From an uncultured Halomonas sp. (GTDB taxonomy: Bacteria > Pseudomonadota > Gammaproteobacteria > Pseudomonadales > Halomonadaceae), in NCBI RefSeq assembly GCF_946887195.1, contig NZ_CAMPKE010000006.1, forward strand, positions 62,001-126,000: 64,000 nt of DNA. Direction: 5' to 3'. Position 1 is the stretch's first letter, and each line of letters begins with the position of its first letter. Below, piece by piece: positions 17,925 to 27,179 of the stretch. A program made the translations under genes and the position numbers. The notes beneath the pieces are model-generated. The model did not search any database. It was not told where the DNA came from and saw nothing but the letters and a program-made list of their open reading frames with translations.

Positions 17925-18718
17925 GCGATTTCACGGTGGTCATCCCGGCGCGTCATGGTTCCAGCCGCCTGCCGGGTAAGCCATTGCTGGATATCGGCGG
18001 TGTGCCGATGGTGGTGCGGGTCTGGCAACGCGCCTGCGAAAGCGGTGCGGCAAGCGTGGTGGTCGCCACCGATGATCGGCGCGTCAAGGCGGCGGTCGAA
18101 TCCGCTGGCGGCGAGGCGCTGCTGACTGCCGCCGATCACCCTTCGGGCACCGATCGCCTGGCCGAGGTCGCCAGGCGGCTGGGTCTGGCCGACGAGGCCA
18201 TCGTCGTCAACGTGCAGGGTGATGAGCCGCTGTTGCCCGCGGCACTGATCGATCAGGTGGCGGCATGCCTGAGCGCCGACTCCGAAGCCTCGATAGCGAC
18301 CCTGGCCGAGCCGATCATCGATCGCGAGACGCTGTTCAACCCCAACGTCGTCAAGGTGGTGTGCAACCGCCTGGGCCGGGCGCTTTACTTTTCGCGTGCA
18401 TCCATCCCCTGGGACAGGGAGGCATGGAAGGGAGAGCCCTGGAAGCAGGAGGATAAGGCGCATCCTGTGGCCGATGCCTGGCTGCGCCATATCGGCCTGT
18501 ACGCCTACCGCGCCGGCTTTCTCGCCGATTACGTCACCTGGCAGCCAAGCCCACTCGAACGCCTCGAGCAACTCGAACAGTTGCGGGCGTTGCACCATGG
18601 CCATCATATTCAGGTGGCGATGACCGCCGAGCCGCATCCGGCCGGCGTCGATACCGCCGAGGATCTCGAGCGCGTACGGCGCTGGGTCGCGCTCCACGAT
18701 ACGCGGCAGGAACCCTGA
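17921..18718 (+). CDS. kdsB: 3-deoxy-manno-octulosonate cytidylyltransferase
   Basis: KdsB makes CMP-Kdo from CTP and Kdo for the LPS inner core. The 265-residue protein opens with the nucleotidyltransferase motif [22 protein letters not shown]. It also has [41 protein letters not shown] and [12 protein letters not shown], all typical of KdsB. It is translationally coupled to the Trm112-like gene and followed by murB ten bases later. Confidence 0.96.
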   Translation: MSDFTVVIPARHGSSRLPGKPLLDIGGVPMVVRVWQRACESGAASVVVATDDRRVKAAVESAGGEALLTAADHPSGTDRLAEVARRLGLADEAIVVNVQGDEPLLPAALIDQVAACLSADSEASIATLAEPIIDRETLFNPNVVKVVCNRLGRALYFSRASIPWDREAWKGEPWKQEDKAHPVADAWLRHIGLYAYRAGFLADYVTWQPSPLERLEQLEQLRALHHGHHIQVAMTAEPHPAGVDTAEDLERVRRWVALHDTRQEP

Positions 18719-18728
18719 GGAAGCATGT

Positions 18729-19769
18729 ATGATCCAGCGTGACGTGGACCTGACCGGTGCCAATACGTTGGCGATGCCGAGCCGAGCCGAGCGGTTCGTC
18801 GCCGCCGACAGCATCGACACGGTGCGCGCTGCGCTGCGTCAGGCGACGGAGCAGGGCTGGCCGCTGACGGTGCTGGGTGGCGGCAGCAACCTGATACTTC
18901 GCTCCTATCTGCCGGGGTTGACGCTGCAGCCGACCTTCGCCGATTGGCGCCTCGAGGACGACGACGAGGGCGGGGTACGCGTGCATGTCGACGCCGGCAT
19001 GAGTTGGCACGGGCTGGTCGAGGAACTCGCCGCGCTCGACCTGTGGGGTACCGAGAACCTGGCACTGATTCCCGGCAATGTCGGTGCCGCGCCAATTCAG
19101 AATATCGGCGCTTACGGTGTCGAACTGGCGGATGTCGTGGAGCAGGTGCATCTGCTGCACCTCGACGATGGGCGCGAGGATATCCTGGGGCTGGATGACT
19201 GCGCCTTTGGCTACCGCGATAGCATCTTCAAGCATGCGCTTGAAAATCGCGTGGTGATCACTCGGTTGGTGCTGCGGGTTTCCCGGAGAGCGCGACCACG
19301 CCTCGATTACGGCGACCTGGCCACCCGCCTGTGCGCGACGCCGACTGCCAGCGAGGTGGTCGCCGCGGTCAGCGCGGTGCGCCGCGAAAAGCTGCCGGAC
19401 CCGGCCCAGCTTGGCAATGCGGGCAGTTTCTTCAAGAATCCGCTGGTGAGCGCCGGGCAGGCTCAGACGCTGCTCGCCGGGCATCCACGGTTGCCGCACT
19501 TTCCCCTCGTCGATGGCCGCGTCAAACTGGCCGCCGGCTGGCTGATCGATCAGTGCGGGCTCAAGGGGTTGCGCGATGGGCACATGGGCATTCACGACCG
19601 CCAGGCGCTGGTACTGGTGCATCATGGCGGCGGCAATGCCGAGGAGTTGCTGGCGCTGGCCCAGCGCGTGGTCGACGAGGTGGAGGATCGCTTCGGCGTG
19701 ACGCTGGAACGCGAGCCGCGCTTGGTAGGGCAAGACGGCCCACCCAAATCAGAGCCGACTCGTGCTTGA
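18729..19769 (+). CDS. murB: UDP-N-acetylmuramate dehydrogenase
   Basis: MurB reduces UDP-GlcNAc-enolpyruvate to UDP-MurNAc with NADPH and FAD in peptidoglycan precursor synthesis. The 346-residue length and the segments LGGGSNLILRS, IPGNVGAAPIQNIGAYGVEL, FGYRDSIFK and the catalytic NAGSFFKNPLV identify a type I MurB. GAGGAAG precedes the start. It is the last gene of the exbB-to-murB run, and a hairpin follows. Confidence 0.96.
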   Translation: MIQRDVDLTGANTLAMPSRAERFVAADSIDTVRAALRQATEQGWPLTVLGGGSNLILRSYLPGLTLQPTFADWRLEDDDEGGVRVHVDAGMSWHGLVEELAALDLWGTENLALIPGNVGAAPIQNIGAYGVELADVVEQVHLLHLDDGREDILGLDDCAFGYRDSIFKHALENRVVITRLVLRVSRRARPRLDYGDLATRLCATPTASEVVAAVSAVRREKLPDPAQLGNAGSFFKNPLVSAGQAQTLLAGHPRLPHFPLVDGRVKLAAGWLIDQCGLKGLRDGHMGIHDRQALVLVHHGGGNAEELLALAQRVVDEVEDRFGVTLEREPRLVGQDGPPKSEPTRA

Positions 19770-19790
19770 GCGCGCCTAGGCTGAAACACG

Positions 19791-19818
19791 AAGCCCGACG
19801 GCGATGCCTGTCGGGCTT
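19791..19818. terminator. Hairpin after murB, probable terminator
   Basis: A perfect nine-base stem (AAGCCCGAC with GTCGGGCTT) encloses a ten-base loop 21 bases after the murB stop. The following GTTGGTAT is only moderately T-rich, so termination may be partial. It would separate the murB operon from the convergent tRNA and ychF transcripts. Confidence 0.6.
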
Positions 19819-19871
19819 GTTGGTATCTAGCGCGGCTTTCTATATGGGCTATACGAACTCTACGAATCCGG

Positions 19872-19948
19872 TGGTGGCTACGCCCTGATTCGAACAGGGG
19901 ACCCCATCATTATGAGTGATGTGCTCTAACCAGCTGAGCTACGTAGCC
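19872..19948 (-). tRNA. tRNA-Met (anticodon CAT), elongator type
   Basis: Read on the minus strand the 77-base sequence begins GGCTACGTAGCTCAGCTGG, has the anticodon loop CTCATAA, the T-loop TTCGAAT, and ends CGTAGCCACCA. The acceptor GGCTACG pairs fully with CGTAGCC and the terminal CCA is encoded. It closely resembles elongator tRNA-Met of E. coli; the initiator type is excluded by the paired first base. Confidence 0.96.
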
Positions 19949-20004
19949 ACGAAACGCCGCGTATGCTAGCGATAAGTGACTGATGCGTCAAGCATTACAC
20001 CGCA

Positions 20005-21096
20005 TCAAACGTTGAATCGAAAGTGCATCACATCGCCGTCCTTGACCACGTAGCTCTTGCCTTCCAGACGCCATTTGCCGGCCTCCTTGGCGCCGTTTTC
20101 ACCGTTGTAGTGAACGAAATCGTCATAGCCGACGACTTCGGCGCGAATGAAGCCTTTTTCGAAATCGGTGTGGATCACGCCGGCGGCTTCCGGCGCGGTG
20201 GCGCCGATCTCGACCGTCCAGGCGCGCACCTCCTTGACCCCGGCGGTGAAATAGGTCTGTAGGCCGAGCAACTCGTAACCGGCGCGAATGACCCGGTCGA
20301 GCCCCGGCTCCTGCATGCCGAGATCGGCGAGGAACATGTCGCGCTCCTCGTCGTCGAGTTCGGCGATCTCGGCCTCCAGCTGGTTGCACACCGGGACCAC
20401 CACGGCATTTTCCTCGGCGGCGATCTCGCGCACCACATCCAGGTAAGGGTTGTTCTCGAAGCCGTCGTCATTGACGTTGGCGATATACATGGTCGGCTTG
20501 AGAGTCAGAAAGCCGAAGCTTTTCACCTGGCGCTTGTCGTCATCCGAGAGGCCGAAGCTACGCAGCGGTTGGCCCTCGGCAAGGTGTGGCTGGATTCGCT
20601 CGAGAATCGCCTTGGTGGCGATGGCGTCCTTGTCGCCGCCCTTGGCGACGCGAGTCAGGCGCTGAATGGCGCGCTCGACGGTATCCAGATCGGCCAGGGC
20701 CAGTTCCATGTTGATGATTTCGATATCGGCGCGCGGGTCGACCTGATTGGCGACATGGATGACGTTGTCGTTGTCGAAGCAGCGCACCACATGGGCGATG
20801 GCGTCGGTTTCGCGAATATTGGCCAGAAACTGATTGCCGAGTCCTTCGCCCTTGGAAGCGCCCGCCACCAGGCCGGCGATATCGACGAACTCCATGGTGG
20901 TCGGCAACACCTTCTGCGGATTTACGATCTCGGCCAGTTTGTCGAGGCGCGGGTCGGGCATCGGCACGATGCCGGTATTGGGCTCGATGGTGCAGAACGG
21001 AAAGTTCTCGGCGTCGATACCGGACTTGGTCAGCGCATTGAACAGAGTGGACTTACCGACGTTGGGCAAGCCGACGATGCCGCAGTTGAAACCCAT
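20005..21096 (-). CDS. ychF: Redox-regulated ribosome-binding ATPase YchF
   Basis: YchF is an Obg-family P-loop ATPase that associates with the ribosome. The 363-residue protein has the G1 motif [18 protein letters not shown], the G3-like [22 protein letters not shown], the NVND motif that replaces NKxD and explains the ATP preference, a coiled-coil middle, and a C-terminal TGS domain ending [15 protein letters not shown]. It lies downstream of pth, as in many proteobacteria, but here a 124-base repeat is placed between them. Confidence 0.96.
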   Translation of the reverse strand: MGFNCGIVGLPNVGKSTLFNALTKSGIDAENFPFCTIEPNTGIVPMPDPRLDKLAEIVNPQKVLPTTMEFVDIAGLVAGASKGEGLGNQFLANIRETDAIAHVVRCFDNDNVIHVANQVDPRADIEIINMELALADLDTVERAIQRLTRVAKGGDKDAIATKAILERIQPHLAEGQPLRSFGLSDDDKRQVKSFGFLTLKPTMYIANVNDDGFENNPYLDVVREIAAEENAVVVPVCNQLEAEIAELDDEERDMFLADLGMQEPGLDRVIRAGYELLGLQTYFTAGVKEVRAWTVEIGATAPEAAGVIHTDFEKGFIRAEVVGYDDFVHYNGENGAKEAGKWRLEGKSYVVKDGDVMHFRFNV

Positions 21097-21192
21097 GATT
21101 TTGTCCTGAAACGAAATTCGTGAAACGAGAATGGCGGCATTTTACGCCAAGAGACATGCCTCCACTAGCCAAAGCCGTAGTGGGATCAAGAT

Positions 21193-21316
21193 ATGAGCAA
21201 ATAGGCGAGTGACGGCCAGACAAGGCAAAAATCGCTGAGCGAGCGGAGTTTACAAAAGGGTAAATGAGTATCGTGAAGTGGTTTAACGCCGTATGACCGA
21301 GCGTAGCCTTTTTCAT
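21193..21316. repeat. Palindromic intergenic repeat, copy R1
   Basis: This shares with the copies at 44337-44474 and 58403-58543 the core GGCCAGACAAGGCAAAAAT, a GGAGTTTAC...GTAAATGAGTA hairpin, and the closing TTTAACGCCGTATG...CGAGCG. The apical stem TTTAC/GTAAA is conserved while its loop differs. The outermost arms (ATGAGCAAATAGGC and GCCTTTTTCAT) pair only imperfectly here. The right end meets the pth stop codon directly. Confidence 0.75.
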
Positions 21317-21900
21317 TAACCCTTGAAGCTATGCAGCCGATTCATCGCCTTGGCCCAATCGCCACGCAGCGCATCGGGCAGGGTGGCGAGGCATTCGTCG
21401 ATGGCAACATCGATGGCGCTGCGCTCCGTCTTGCCGGGGCGCCCGAGTACGTAATTGGTGACTTGCCTGGCGTCGCCGGGGTGGCCGATGCCGATCCGCA
21501 GACGATGAAAGGCGTTGTTGTTACCCAGCGCGCTGATGGTATCGCGTAGGCCATTGTGGCCGCCGTGACCGCCACCTTGCTTGTAGCGGGCGGTGCCTGG
21601 CGCGATATCCAGTTCATCGTGGGCGATGAGCAGTTCTTCGGGGGAGAGTTTGAAGAACTGACAAAGCGCGGCGACAGCCGCCCCACTGCGGTTCATGAAG
21701 GTGGTCGGGTTGAGCAGGTGCAGCTCGCGACCGGCGAAGTCGGCCTTGGCGTAATGGCCAAGGAACTTCTTCTCCATGCGCAGGGGAGTGAGGCTGTCGC
21801 GCGCGATGGCTTCCACCAGCCAGGCGCCCGCGTTATGCCGGGTGTCGGCGTACTCGGCGCCCGGGTTACCCAGGCCGATGATCGCTTTCACTTGGCTCAT
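21316..21900 (-). CDS. pth: Peptidyl-tRNA hydrolase
   Basis: Pth recycles peptidyl-tRNAs that fall off the ribosome. The 194-residue protein carries GLGNPGAEYADTRHNAG with the catalytic His, NPTTFMNRSGAAV, AHDELDIAPG and KQGGGHGGHNGLRD. These are all family landmarks and the length is normal. It follows rplY in a ribosome-related run (prs, rplY, pth, ychF). Confidence 0.96.
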   Translation of the reverse strand: MSQVKAIIGLGNPGAEYADTRHNAGAWLVEAIARDSLTPLRMEKKFLGHYAKADFAGRELHLLNPTTFMNRSGAAVAALCQFFKLSPEELLIAHDELDIAPGTARYKQGGGHGGHNGLRDTISALGNNNAFHRLRIGIGHPGDARQVTNYVLGRPGKTERSAIDVAIDECLATLPDALRGDWAKAMNRLHSFKG

Positions 21901-21939
21901 GCGAACGCCTTGCCGGTGTCGGTCATGAAGATGCCCGCA

Positions 21940-22599
21940 TTACTCGGACTTGTCTTCGCCTTCCTTGCCTTCTTCGCCACCTTCGGCTTCGCCCTCGTCC
22001 TCATCGTCGGCGCTGACGACCGTCGGGCGCGTGATGCTGACAACGCCGGCATCGTGCTCTTCGCCATGTGACAGCGCGACCAGCGCTACGCCCTTGGGCA
22101 GCTTGAGATCGGACAGGTGCAGCGTATCGCCGATCTCGAGCTCGCTGATGTCGACTTCGAGATATTCCGGCAGGTCTTTCGGCAGGCAGCTGATCTCGAC
22201 TTCGTTGGCGAGCACGTGAAGTACGCCGACCTTCTCCTTGATGCTCTTGTTGGCGTCTTCACCGGCCACGTGCAGCGGCACGTTGATGGTCATCTCGTGG
22301 GTGGCATCGACACGCAGGAAATCGGCGTGGGTGACCAGCGCCTTGAACGGGTGACGCTGCAGATCGCGGATGATGACCTGCTCCTTGCTGCCGTCGACAT
22401 CGATGTCGATCAGCGACGAGAAGAAGGCTTCGTCCTCGATGGCCTTGTAGAAGGCGGCCTTGTCGACAACGATCGGCTGGGGCGCTTTCTCACCGCCGTA
22501 GATGATGGCGGCGACCTGTTGGTTCACACGACGCAGGCGGCGGCTCGCACCTTTCCCCAGGTCGTGACGAACGTTGGCAGTCAGTTTGTAATCGGACAT
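21940..22599 (-). CDS. rplY: 50S ribosomal protein L25/general stress protein Ctc
   Basis: This is the long, two-domain (TL5/CTC) form of L25, which binds 5S rRNA. The N-terminal domain ([43 protein letters not shown]) binds RNA, and the C-terminal beta domain includes [21 protein letters not shown]. The last 30 or so residues are almost purely acidic ([18 protein letters not shown] and onward). This is common in halophilic Halomonas-like bacteria. At 219 residues it is much longer than E. coli L25 (94). Confidence 0.95.
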   Translation of the reverse strand: MSDYKLTANVRHDLGKGASRRLRRVNQQVAAIIYGGEKAPQPIVVDKAAFYKAIEDEAFFSSLIDIDVDGSKEQVIIRDLQRHPFKALVTHADFLRVDATHEMTINVPLHVAGEDANKSIKEKVGVLHVLANEVEISCLPKDLPEYLEVDISELEIGDTLHLSDLKLPKGVALVALSHGEEHDAGVVSITRPTVVSADDEDEGEAEGGEEGKEGEDKSE

Positions 22600-22625
22600 T
22601 GGTTAACCTCGCGGGTTTCGAATAA

Positions 22626-22663
22626 GGAAAGCGGCATCCCCGCGACCAGGCGATGCCGTTTCC
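22626..22663. terminator. Hairpin between prs and rplY
   Basis: The arms GGAAAGCGGCATC and GATGCCGTTTCC pair with one bulged base around a 13-base loop. On the minus strand it follows prs and precedes rplY. There is no long T run, so it could attenuate or process the transcript rather than end it. A smaller AGCCC/GGGCT hairpin lies next to it on the prs side. Confidence 0.45.
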
Positions 22664-22699
22664 AGGAGCCCTTGCGGGCTTCGTATCCCAGCGCTTGTT

Positions 22700-23641
22700 T
22701 CAGTGGAACATCGCGCTGACGGATTCTTCATTGCTGACGCGGCGGATCGCTTCGGCGATCAGCCCCGCCACGCTGAGCTGGCGAATCTTGCCACTGCGGC
22801 GCGCCAGTTCGGAAAGCGGAATGGTATCGGCGACGACGAGTTCGTCAAGCACCGAGTTGGAAATATTGTCCACCGCCGGGCCGGATAGGATCGGATGAGT
22901 GGCGTAGGCCACCACGCGACGCGCGCCATGATCCTTGAGTGCCTCGGCGGCCTTGCACAGCGTGCCGGCGGTATCGACCATGTCGTCGACAACCACACAG
23001 GTGCGGTCCTCGATTTCACCGATGATATGCATCACCTGGGCCTGGTTGGCCTGCGGGCGGCGCTTGTCGATGATCGCCAGGTCGGCATTGAGCTGCTTGG
23101 CGATGGCCCGGGCGCGTACCACACCGCCCACGTCGGGAGACACCACCACCAGATCGTCGTAGTTCTGGCGCTCGATATCGTCGAGCAGGATCGGCGAGCC
23201 GTAGACGTTGTCCACCGGTACGTCGAAGAAGCCCTGAATCTGATCGGCATGCAGGTCCATGGTCATCACCCGGTCGACGCCGGCTTTGACCATCATGTCG
23301 GCGACGACCTTGGCCGAGATCGGTACGCGGGCGGAGCGTACCCGGCGATCCTGCCTGGCATAGCCGAAGTAGGGCACCACGGCGGTGATGCGTGTGGCGG
23401 AAGCGCGGCGCAGGGCATCCACCATCAGGATCAGTTCGAGCAGGTTGTCATTGGTCGGGGCGCAGGTCGACTGCAGGATGAAGACGTCCTTGCCGCGGAC
23501 GTTCTCGTTGATTTCTACCGCGATTTCGCCATCGCTGAACTGGCCGACCGTGGCATGGCCCAACCGGTTGTCGAGGCCCTCGGCCACCTTGCGGGCGAGT
23601 TCGGGATTGGCGTTCCCGGCGAAAACCATCAATTTAGACAC
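22700..23641 (-). CDS. prs: Ribose-phosphate pyrophosphokinase
   Basis: Prs makes PRPP from ribose 5-phosphate and ATP. The frame is open for 71 more codons upstream. The family N terminus ([19 protein letters not shown]) is reached from a GTG at 23641 that follows an AAAGGTGG ribosome binding site, giving 313 residues. The PRPP-binding loop [13 protein letters not shown], the ATP segments ([24 protein letters not shown]) and the flexible-loop segment [21 protein letters not shown] are intact. Confidence 0.95.
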   Translation of the reverse strand: MSKLMVFAGNANPELARKVAEGLDNRLGHATVGQFSDGEIAVEINENVRGKDVFILQSTCAPTNDNLLELILMVDALRRASATRITAVVPYFGYARQDRRVRSARVPISAKVVADMMVKAGVDRVMTMDLHADQIQGFFDVPVDNVYGSPILLDDIERQNYDDLVVVSPDVGGVVRARAIAKQLNADLAIIDKRRPQANQAQVMHIIGEIEDRTCVVVDDMVDTAGTLCKAAEALKDHGARRVVAYATHPILSGPAVDNISNSVLDELVVADTIPLSELARRSGKIRQLSVAGLIAEAIRRVSNEESVSAMFH

Positions 23642-23717
23642 GCGCAGCCACCTTTGGAATCTGTGGAATCTCGAGAGGGATTCTTGCAGTCGTGCGAACA
23701 GGAATATGGCTATCCGA

Positions 23718-24572
23718 TCAATACAGCCCCAGCGCCTGATGGAGGGGAGAGATATTGCAACCGTGTGCCTTGAAAGCCGGCCAGCTCTCGCCGACATGCT
23801 GCAATATTCTGTCGGCTTGAAGCTCGTTCGGCACATGACAGAACACACAGGCACCGGTGCCGGTCAATCGGGTCGGGGCGAATTCGGACAATCGGTCCAG
23901 CGCCTCGCCAACCGCCGGATAAAGCCGGCGCACCGTCGGTTCGCAATCGTTGCGCCAGGTCTCGGACCCCTCCTGCAGTGCGCGCGCCATACTAATGGGG
24001 GGGGTGTCGCGTGTCAATTGCGCGGCACCGAACACGCGGGGCGTGGCGACCGTGATATTGGGGTGCAGAACCACGAACCAGGGCGTATCCAGCGTGACCG
24101 GCGTGAGGCGCTCGCCGATGCCTTCGGCCCAGGCGGCTTGGCCGTGTACGAACACCGGCACGTCGGCGCCCAGGCGTAGGCCCAGCGCAGCGAGGCGCTC
24201 GAGGCCCAGGTCGAGTTCCCACAGGCGATTCAGCGCCAATAGGGTCGTCGCGGCATTCGAGCTGCCACCGCCCAGGCCACCGCCCATCGGCAGGCGTTTT
24301 TCGAGCGTGACCGCCACGCCTCGCCGGCAGCCGGTCTCGGCCTGCAGTAGCCGAGCGGCACGCACGATGAGATTGTCCTGCTCGGCCACGCCATCGATCG
24401 CTGGCGTTAGACGTACCTGGCCCTCGTCGTGCCGCTGAAAGTGCAGGGTGTCGCCATGATCGAGAAACTGAAACAGCGTCTGCAGCTCATGATAGCCATC
24501 GGCGCGGCGTCCGGTGATATGCAGCAGGCGATTGAGCTTGGCCGGCGCCGGTAGTGTCAACTCGCTCATCAT
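23718..24572 (-). CDS. ispE: 4-diphosphocytidyl-2-C-methyl-D-erythritol kinase
   Basis: IspE is a GHMP kinase in the MEP isoprenoid pathway. The 284-residue protein has [25 protein letters not shown] at the start, the ATP-binding [18 protein letters not shown], and the C-terminal [11 protein letters not shown] loop. Two ATG codons in tandem open the gene, and the first overlaps the lolB stop. Gene order lolB-ispE-prs is the usual one in gammaproteobacteria, although a tRNA often found here in other genera is absent. Confidence 0.95.
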   Translation of the reverse strand: MMSELTLPAPAKLNRLLHITGRRADGYHELQTLFQFLDHGDTLHFQRHDEGQVRLTPAIDGVAEQDNLIVRAARLLQAETGCRRGVAVTLEKRLPMGGGLGGGSSNAATTLLALNRLWELDLGLERLAALGLRLGADVPVFVHGQAAWAEGIGERLTPVTLDTPWFVVLHPNITVATPRVFGAAQLTRDTPPISMARALQEGSETWRNDCEPTVRRLYPAVGEALDRLSEFAPTRLTGTGACVFCHVPNELQADRILQHVGESWPAFKAHGCNISPLHQALGLY

Positions 24573-25216
24573 GACCCGCTGGCAGCGTTATCGTAAGCAT
24601 CGCCGAGAGCGTTGGGGCGCCATTGATTGACCACCAGCGTGGCGCGCAAGTCACCGTAACTCATCACCAGCCGGCTCGGCAGCCACAGGCCATCGGCCAG
24701 ATTGGGCACCCAGCTCCAGTCGCGGTATTCGATGTTCCAGCCGGCCTGACTCAGGCGCGTGGGAAAGCCGCGAGCGTCGGTTTGCAGCTCATGGTAGCTG
24801 CCAGGGGCGGGCAGGCCGCGCACCCAATAGTCGAGCGCCGAGATCGGCAGCGACCAGCCCAATTGCTCCTGCATCAGCTGCTCGGGGGTGGCGGCCTGAA
24901 AGCGCCCATCGCCCGTGGTCAACGTGACGTTACCGGGCATGCCTTCGAGCACGCTGCGGCCCGCGCCGAACGGGCCGCTGATCAGCATGCGGTAATGGCG
25001 CGGCGTCTGGGTCCAGTCGAGATTGGCGCTGATGGCATCGTCGGGCGTACGCAGGCCGACCTTGCCGGCCAGCCGCCAACGCTCCAGCGTCTGTAGGCGC
25101 TCGGCCTGGGCCGACCAGTCGCCACGCTCGCGCGGTGGGGCATCGACGCTGGGCGCACGGCTGGCGCAACCTGCCAGCAGCGCCAGGCACAGGGAAAGGG
25201 CGAGCAAACGCATCAT
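24569..25216 (-). CDS. lolB: Outer-membrane lipoprotein insertion protein LolB
   Basis: LolB receives lipoproteins from LolA and inserts them in the outer membrane. The 215-residue protein begins with a lipoprotein signal ending LLAGCASR and continues with family segments WRLAGKVGLRTPDDAISANLDW and ISALDYWVRGLPAPG. It overlaps ispE at its 3' end and the TPR lipoprotein gene at its 5' end, so three genes are coupled. The permease and LolD for the same pathway are at 8.6-10.5 kb. Confidence 0.93.
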   Translation of the reverse strand: MMRLLALSLCLALLAGCASRAPSVDAPPRERGDWSAQAERLQTLERWRLAGKVGLRTPDDAISANLDWTQTPRHYRMLISGPFGAGRSVLEGMPGNVTLTTGDGRFQAATPEQLMQEQLGWSLPISALDYWVRGLPAPGSYHELQTDARGFPTRLSQAGWNIEYRDWSWVPNLADGLWLPSRLVMSYGDLRATLVVNQWRPNALGDAYDNAASGS

Positions 25217-26970
25217 GGGGAAATCGTCTCGTCGGTCGAAGGGGCGAGCGCGGGGATGCGCTCGAGTAGATCATTAATCAGCGGGCGCTCATCGAATTGC
25301 GCGACAGCCTCGACGATCAGTGCCCGCGCCTCGGCGCGGCGTTCGAGTTGCCACAGTACCTCGGCGAGGTGAGCGGCGATCTCCTGATCCTGCTGGCTGG
25401 CGTAGGCCTCGCGCAGATAAGGCAGGGCGCGCTGATCGTCGCCCAGTTTGTGATGGACCCAGCCGAGGCTGTCGAGAATCGCCGGGCTCTCGGGTTCGAG
25501 TCGGTGAGCGCGCTCGATCAGCTCGAGCGCTTCCTGGTAACGCGCTGTCCGGTCGGCCAGCGTATAGCCCAACGCGTTGAGGGCCATGGCATTGTCGGGC
25601 TCCTGCTCGATGATATGGCGCAGGTCGCGCTCCATGCCGGCCAGATCGCCCCGATCGTAGAGACGCATGGCGCGCATGAAGCGCAGTTGAGTGTCGTCGG
25701 GGTGGCTCGCCACCTGGCGATCGAGCAGGGTCATGGCGGCGTCATCGAGGCCCTGTTCATCGAGCAGGCCGACCTCCATGGCGGTGAGTTCGCTGGCCAT
25801 GTCCGGATGGCGCAGGCGCTCGATATGCAGGAAATCGCGGGCATCGAGCAGCCGGCCGGCATCGATCAGCGTGCTGGCGGCGCGCAGGCGCGATTCGATG
25901 AAGCCATCGCCCGGCGGTATCTGACGATAATAGAGCAGGGCGTTGTCGACGTTGCCTTGCTCGGCAGCGATCGTGCCGAGTAGCAGATAAGCCAGCGCGG
26001 GTGCCGGTTCGCTGTCGATCAGTGGTAGCAGCAAGCGGCGTGCGGGTGCGCCGTATCCCTCCTCGAGATAGAGCCGGGCGAGTGCCAGGCGCAGCGACGG
26101 GGTGTCGGGATGGCGCTCGATCAGTGTATCGAGATGCGCCTCGGCGGATTCGATATCGCCCGCGCGTAACTGAGCCTGGGCCAGCAACAGAATGAAGCGG
26201 CTATCGTCCGGTGCCAGTTCCAGGCCGCGCTGGGCGGCGGCCTTGGCATCCCCGAGGCGCTCGTCCTGTAGAGCGATGCGCGCGCGCGCCAGCCATAGCG
26301 CTGGCAATTCGGCGTGTGTTTCGGCGAGTGTGGCCAGGCGTGTCTCGGCTCGGGGAAGCTCACCATTGGCGGCTTCGAGCAGTGCCGTGGCGAGGATTGC
26401 TTCGGTTGGCGGCGTATGTTCCGTCTCGCTGCGAAGATACTGCCGGAGCCGGGCTATCAATGGCGGCAAGGCTGCGCTCTGCTCGATAGCCGCTTCGGCA
26501 AACGCGATCAAATCGCCCTGAGTGGAACGAGAGCCGGCGCGCGATGCCAGTGCCAGGCGCTGCTCCAGGCTGGCCTGCCAGTCGCCGCGCTCCATGGCCA
26601 GCGACGCCAGCAAGCGTGCCGGTGCCTCGGCATCGGGTGCCAGTTGCCCCCAGCGTTCGGCGGCGCGCACCAGCAATTTCGAGTCGTCGGTATAGCGTGC
26701 GGCCAGTGTCGCGCGTTCGGCGAGCGCTGGCGATTCATAGCGCTCGGCGGCCTGAAGATAGCCGCGAGCGGCGCGCTCGAAATCGCCACGCTGACCGGCC
26801 AACTCGGCGATCAGCAACGTCGATAGGCCTTGCGCGTCCAGCCCCTGGGTGATCGGCGGTGCCGAAGCCATGGGGTCGTCGAGTCTTTCCGGCGCCGAGC
26901 CGGAGGGCAGACCCTGGCATCCCGCCAACAGGGCGGCTGCCAATGCGGTCGTAACCAAGCGTGCGCGCAT
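25213..26970 (-). CDS. Tetratricopeptide repeat lipoprotein
   Basis: The 585-residue protein has a lipoprotein signal (LAAALLAGCQG) and then TPR helices over most of its length. The clearest repeats are near residues 430-540 (NAMALNALGYTLADRTARYQEALELIERAH, SPAILDSLGWVHHKLGDDQRALPYLREAY). Proteins like this stand upstream of lolB in Pseudomonas and Halomonas, which suggests an envelope assembly role, but no function is established. It is the first gene of this minus-strand run and is divergent from hemA. Confidence 0.85.
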   Translation of the reverse strand: MRARLVTTALAAALLAGCQGLPSGSAPERLDDPMASAPPITQGLDAQGLSTLLIAELAGQRGDFERAARGYLQAAERYESPALAERATLAARYTDDSKLLVRAAERWGQLAPDAEAPARLLASLAMERGDWQASLEQRLALASRAGSRSTQGDLIAFAEAAIEQSAALPPLIARLRQYLRSETEHTPPTEAILATALLEAANGELPRAETRLATLAETHAELPALWLARARIALQDERLGDAKAAAQRGLELAPDDSRFILLLAQAQLRAGDIESAEAHLDTLIERHPDTPSLRLALARLYLEEGYGAPARRLLLPLIDSEPAPALAYLLLGTIAAEQGNVDNALLYYRQIPPGDGFIESRLRAASTLIDAGRLLDARDFLHIERLRHPDMASELTAMEVGLLDEQGLDDAAMTLLDRQVASHPDDTQLRFMRAMRLYDRGDLAGMERDLRHIIEQEPDNAMALNALGYTLADRTARYQEALELIERAHRLEPESPAILDSLGWVHHKLGDDQRALPYLREAYASQQDQEIAAHLAEVLWQLERRAEARALIVEAVAQFDERPLINDLLERIPALAPSTDETISP

Positions 26971-27117
26971 GCCTTCCTCGTACCAGAGCCTGAGAACACC
27001 CCGCCATTCATCCCTGCGAGGGCGGTAGTGGCATGTCGCTCAGCATACCGGCTTGGCCAGCGTGGGCAAAGCGATGCTGAGGTTTCCTGAGTGCATCACA
27101 GTATTTGGGTGCTGTGG

Positions 27118-27123
27118 TAAACT
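27118..27123 (+). promoter_or_regulatory. Possible extended -10 element of hemA
   Basis: TAAACT preceded by TGG lies 57 bases before the hemA start in the 209-base divergent gap with the TPR lipoprotein gene. No convincing -35 box is seen at the right distance, so this is a weak call. Confidence 0.3.
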
Positions 27124-27179
27124 GGTGTGCCCGAACCGCGCAAAGTCCCGACGATCCCCTGAATGTTAATGACGCCGCA

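Noticed and set aside
23642..23854. 71-codon upstream extension of prs
   Set aside because: It lies partly inside ispE, and the GTG at 23641 with AAAGGTGG upstream gives the normal family N terminus.
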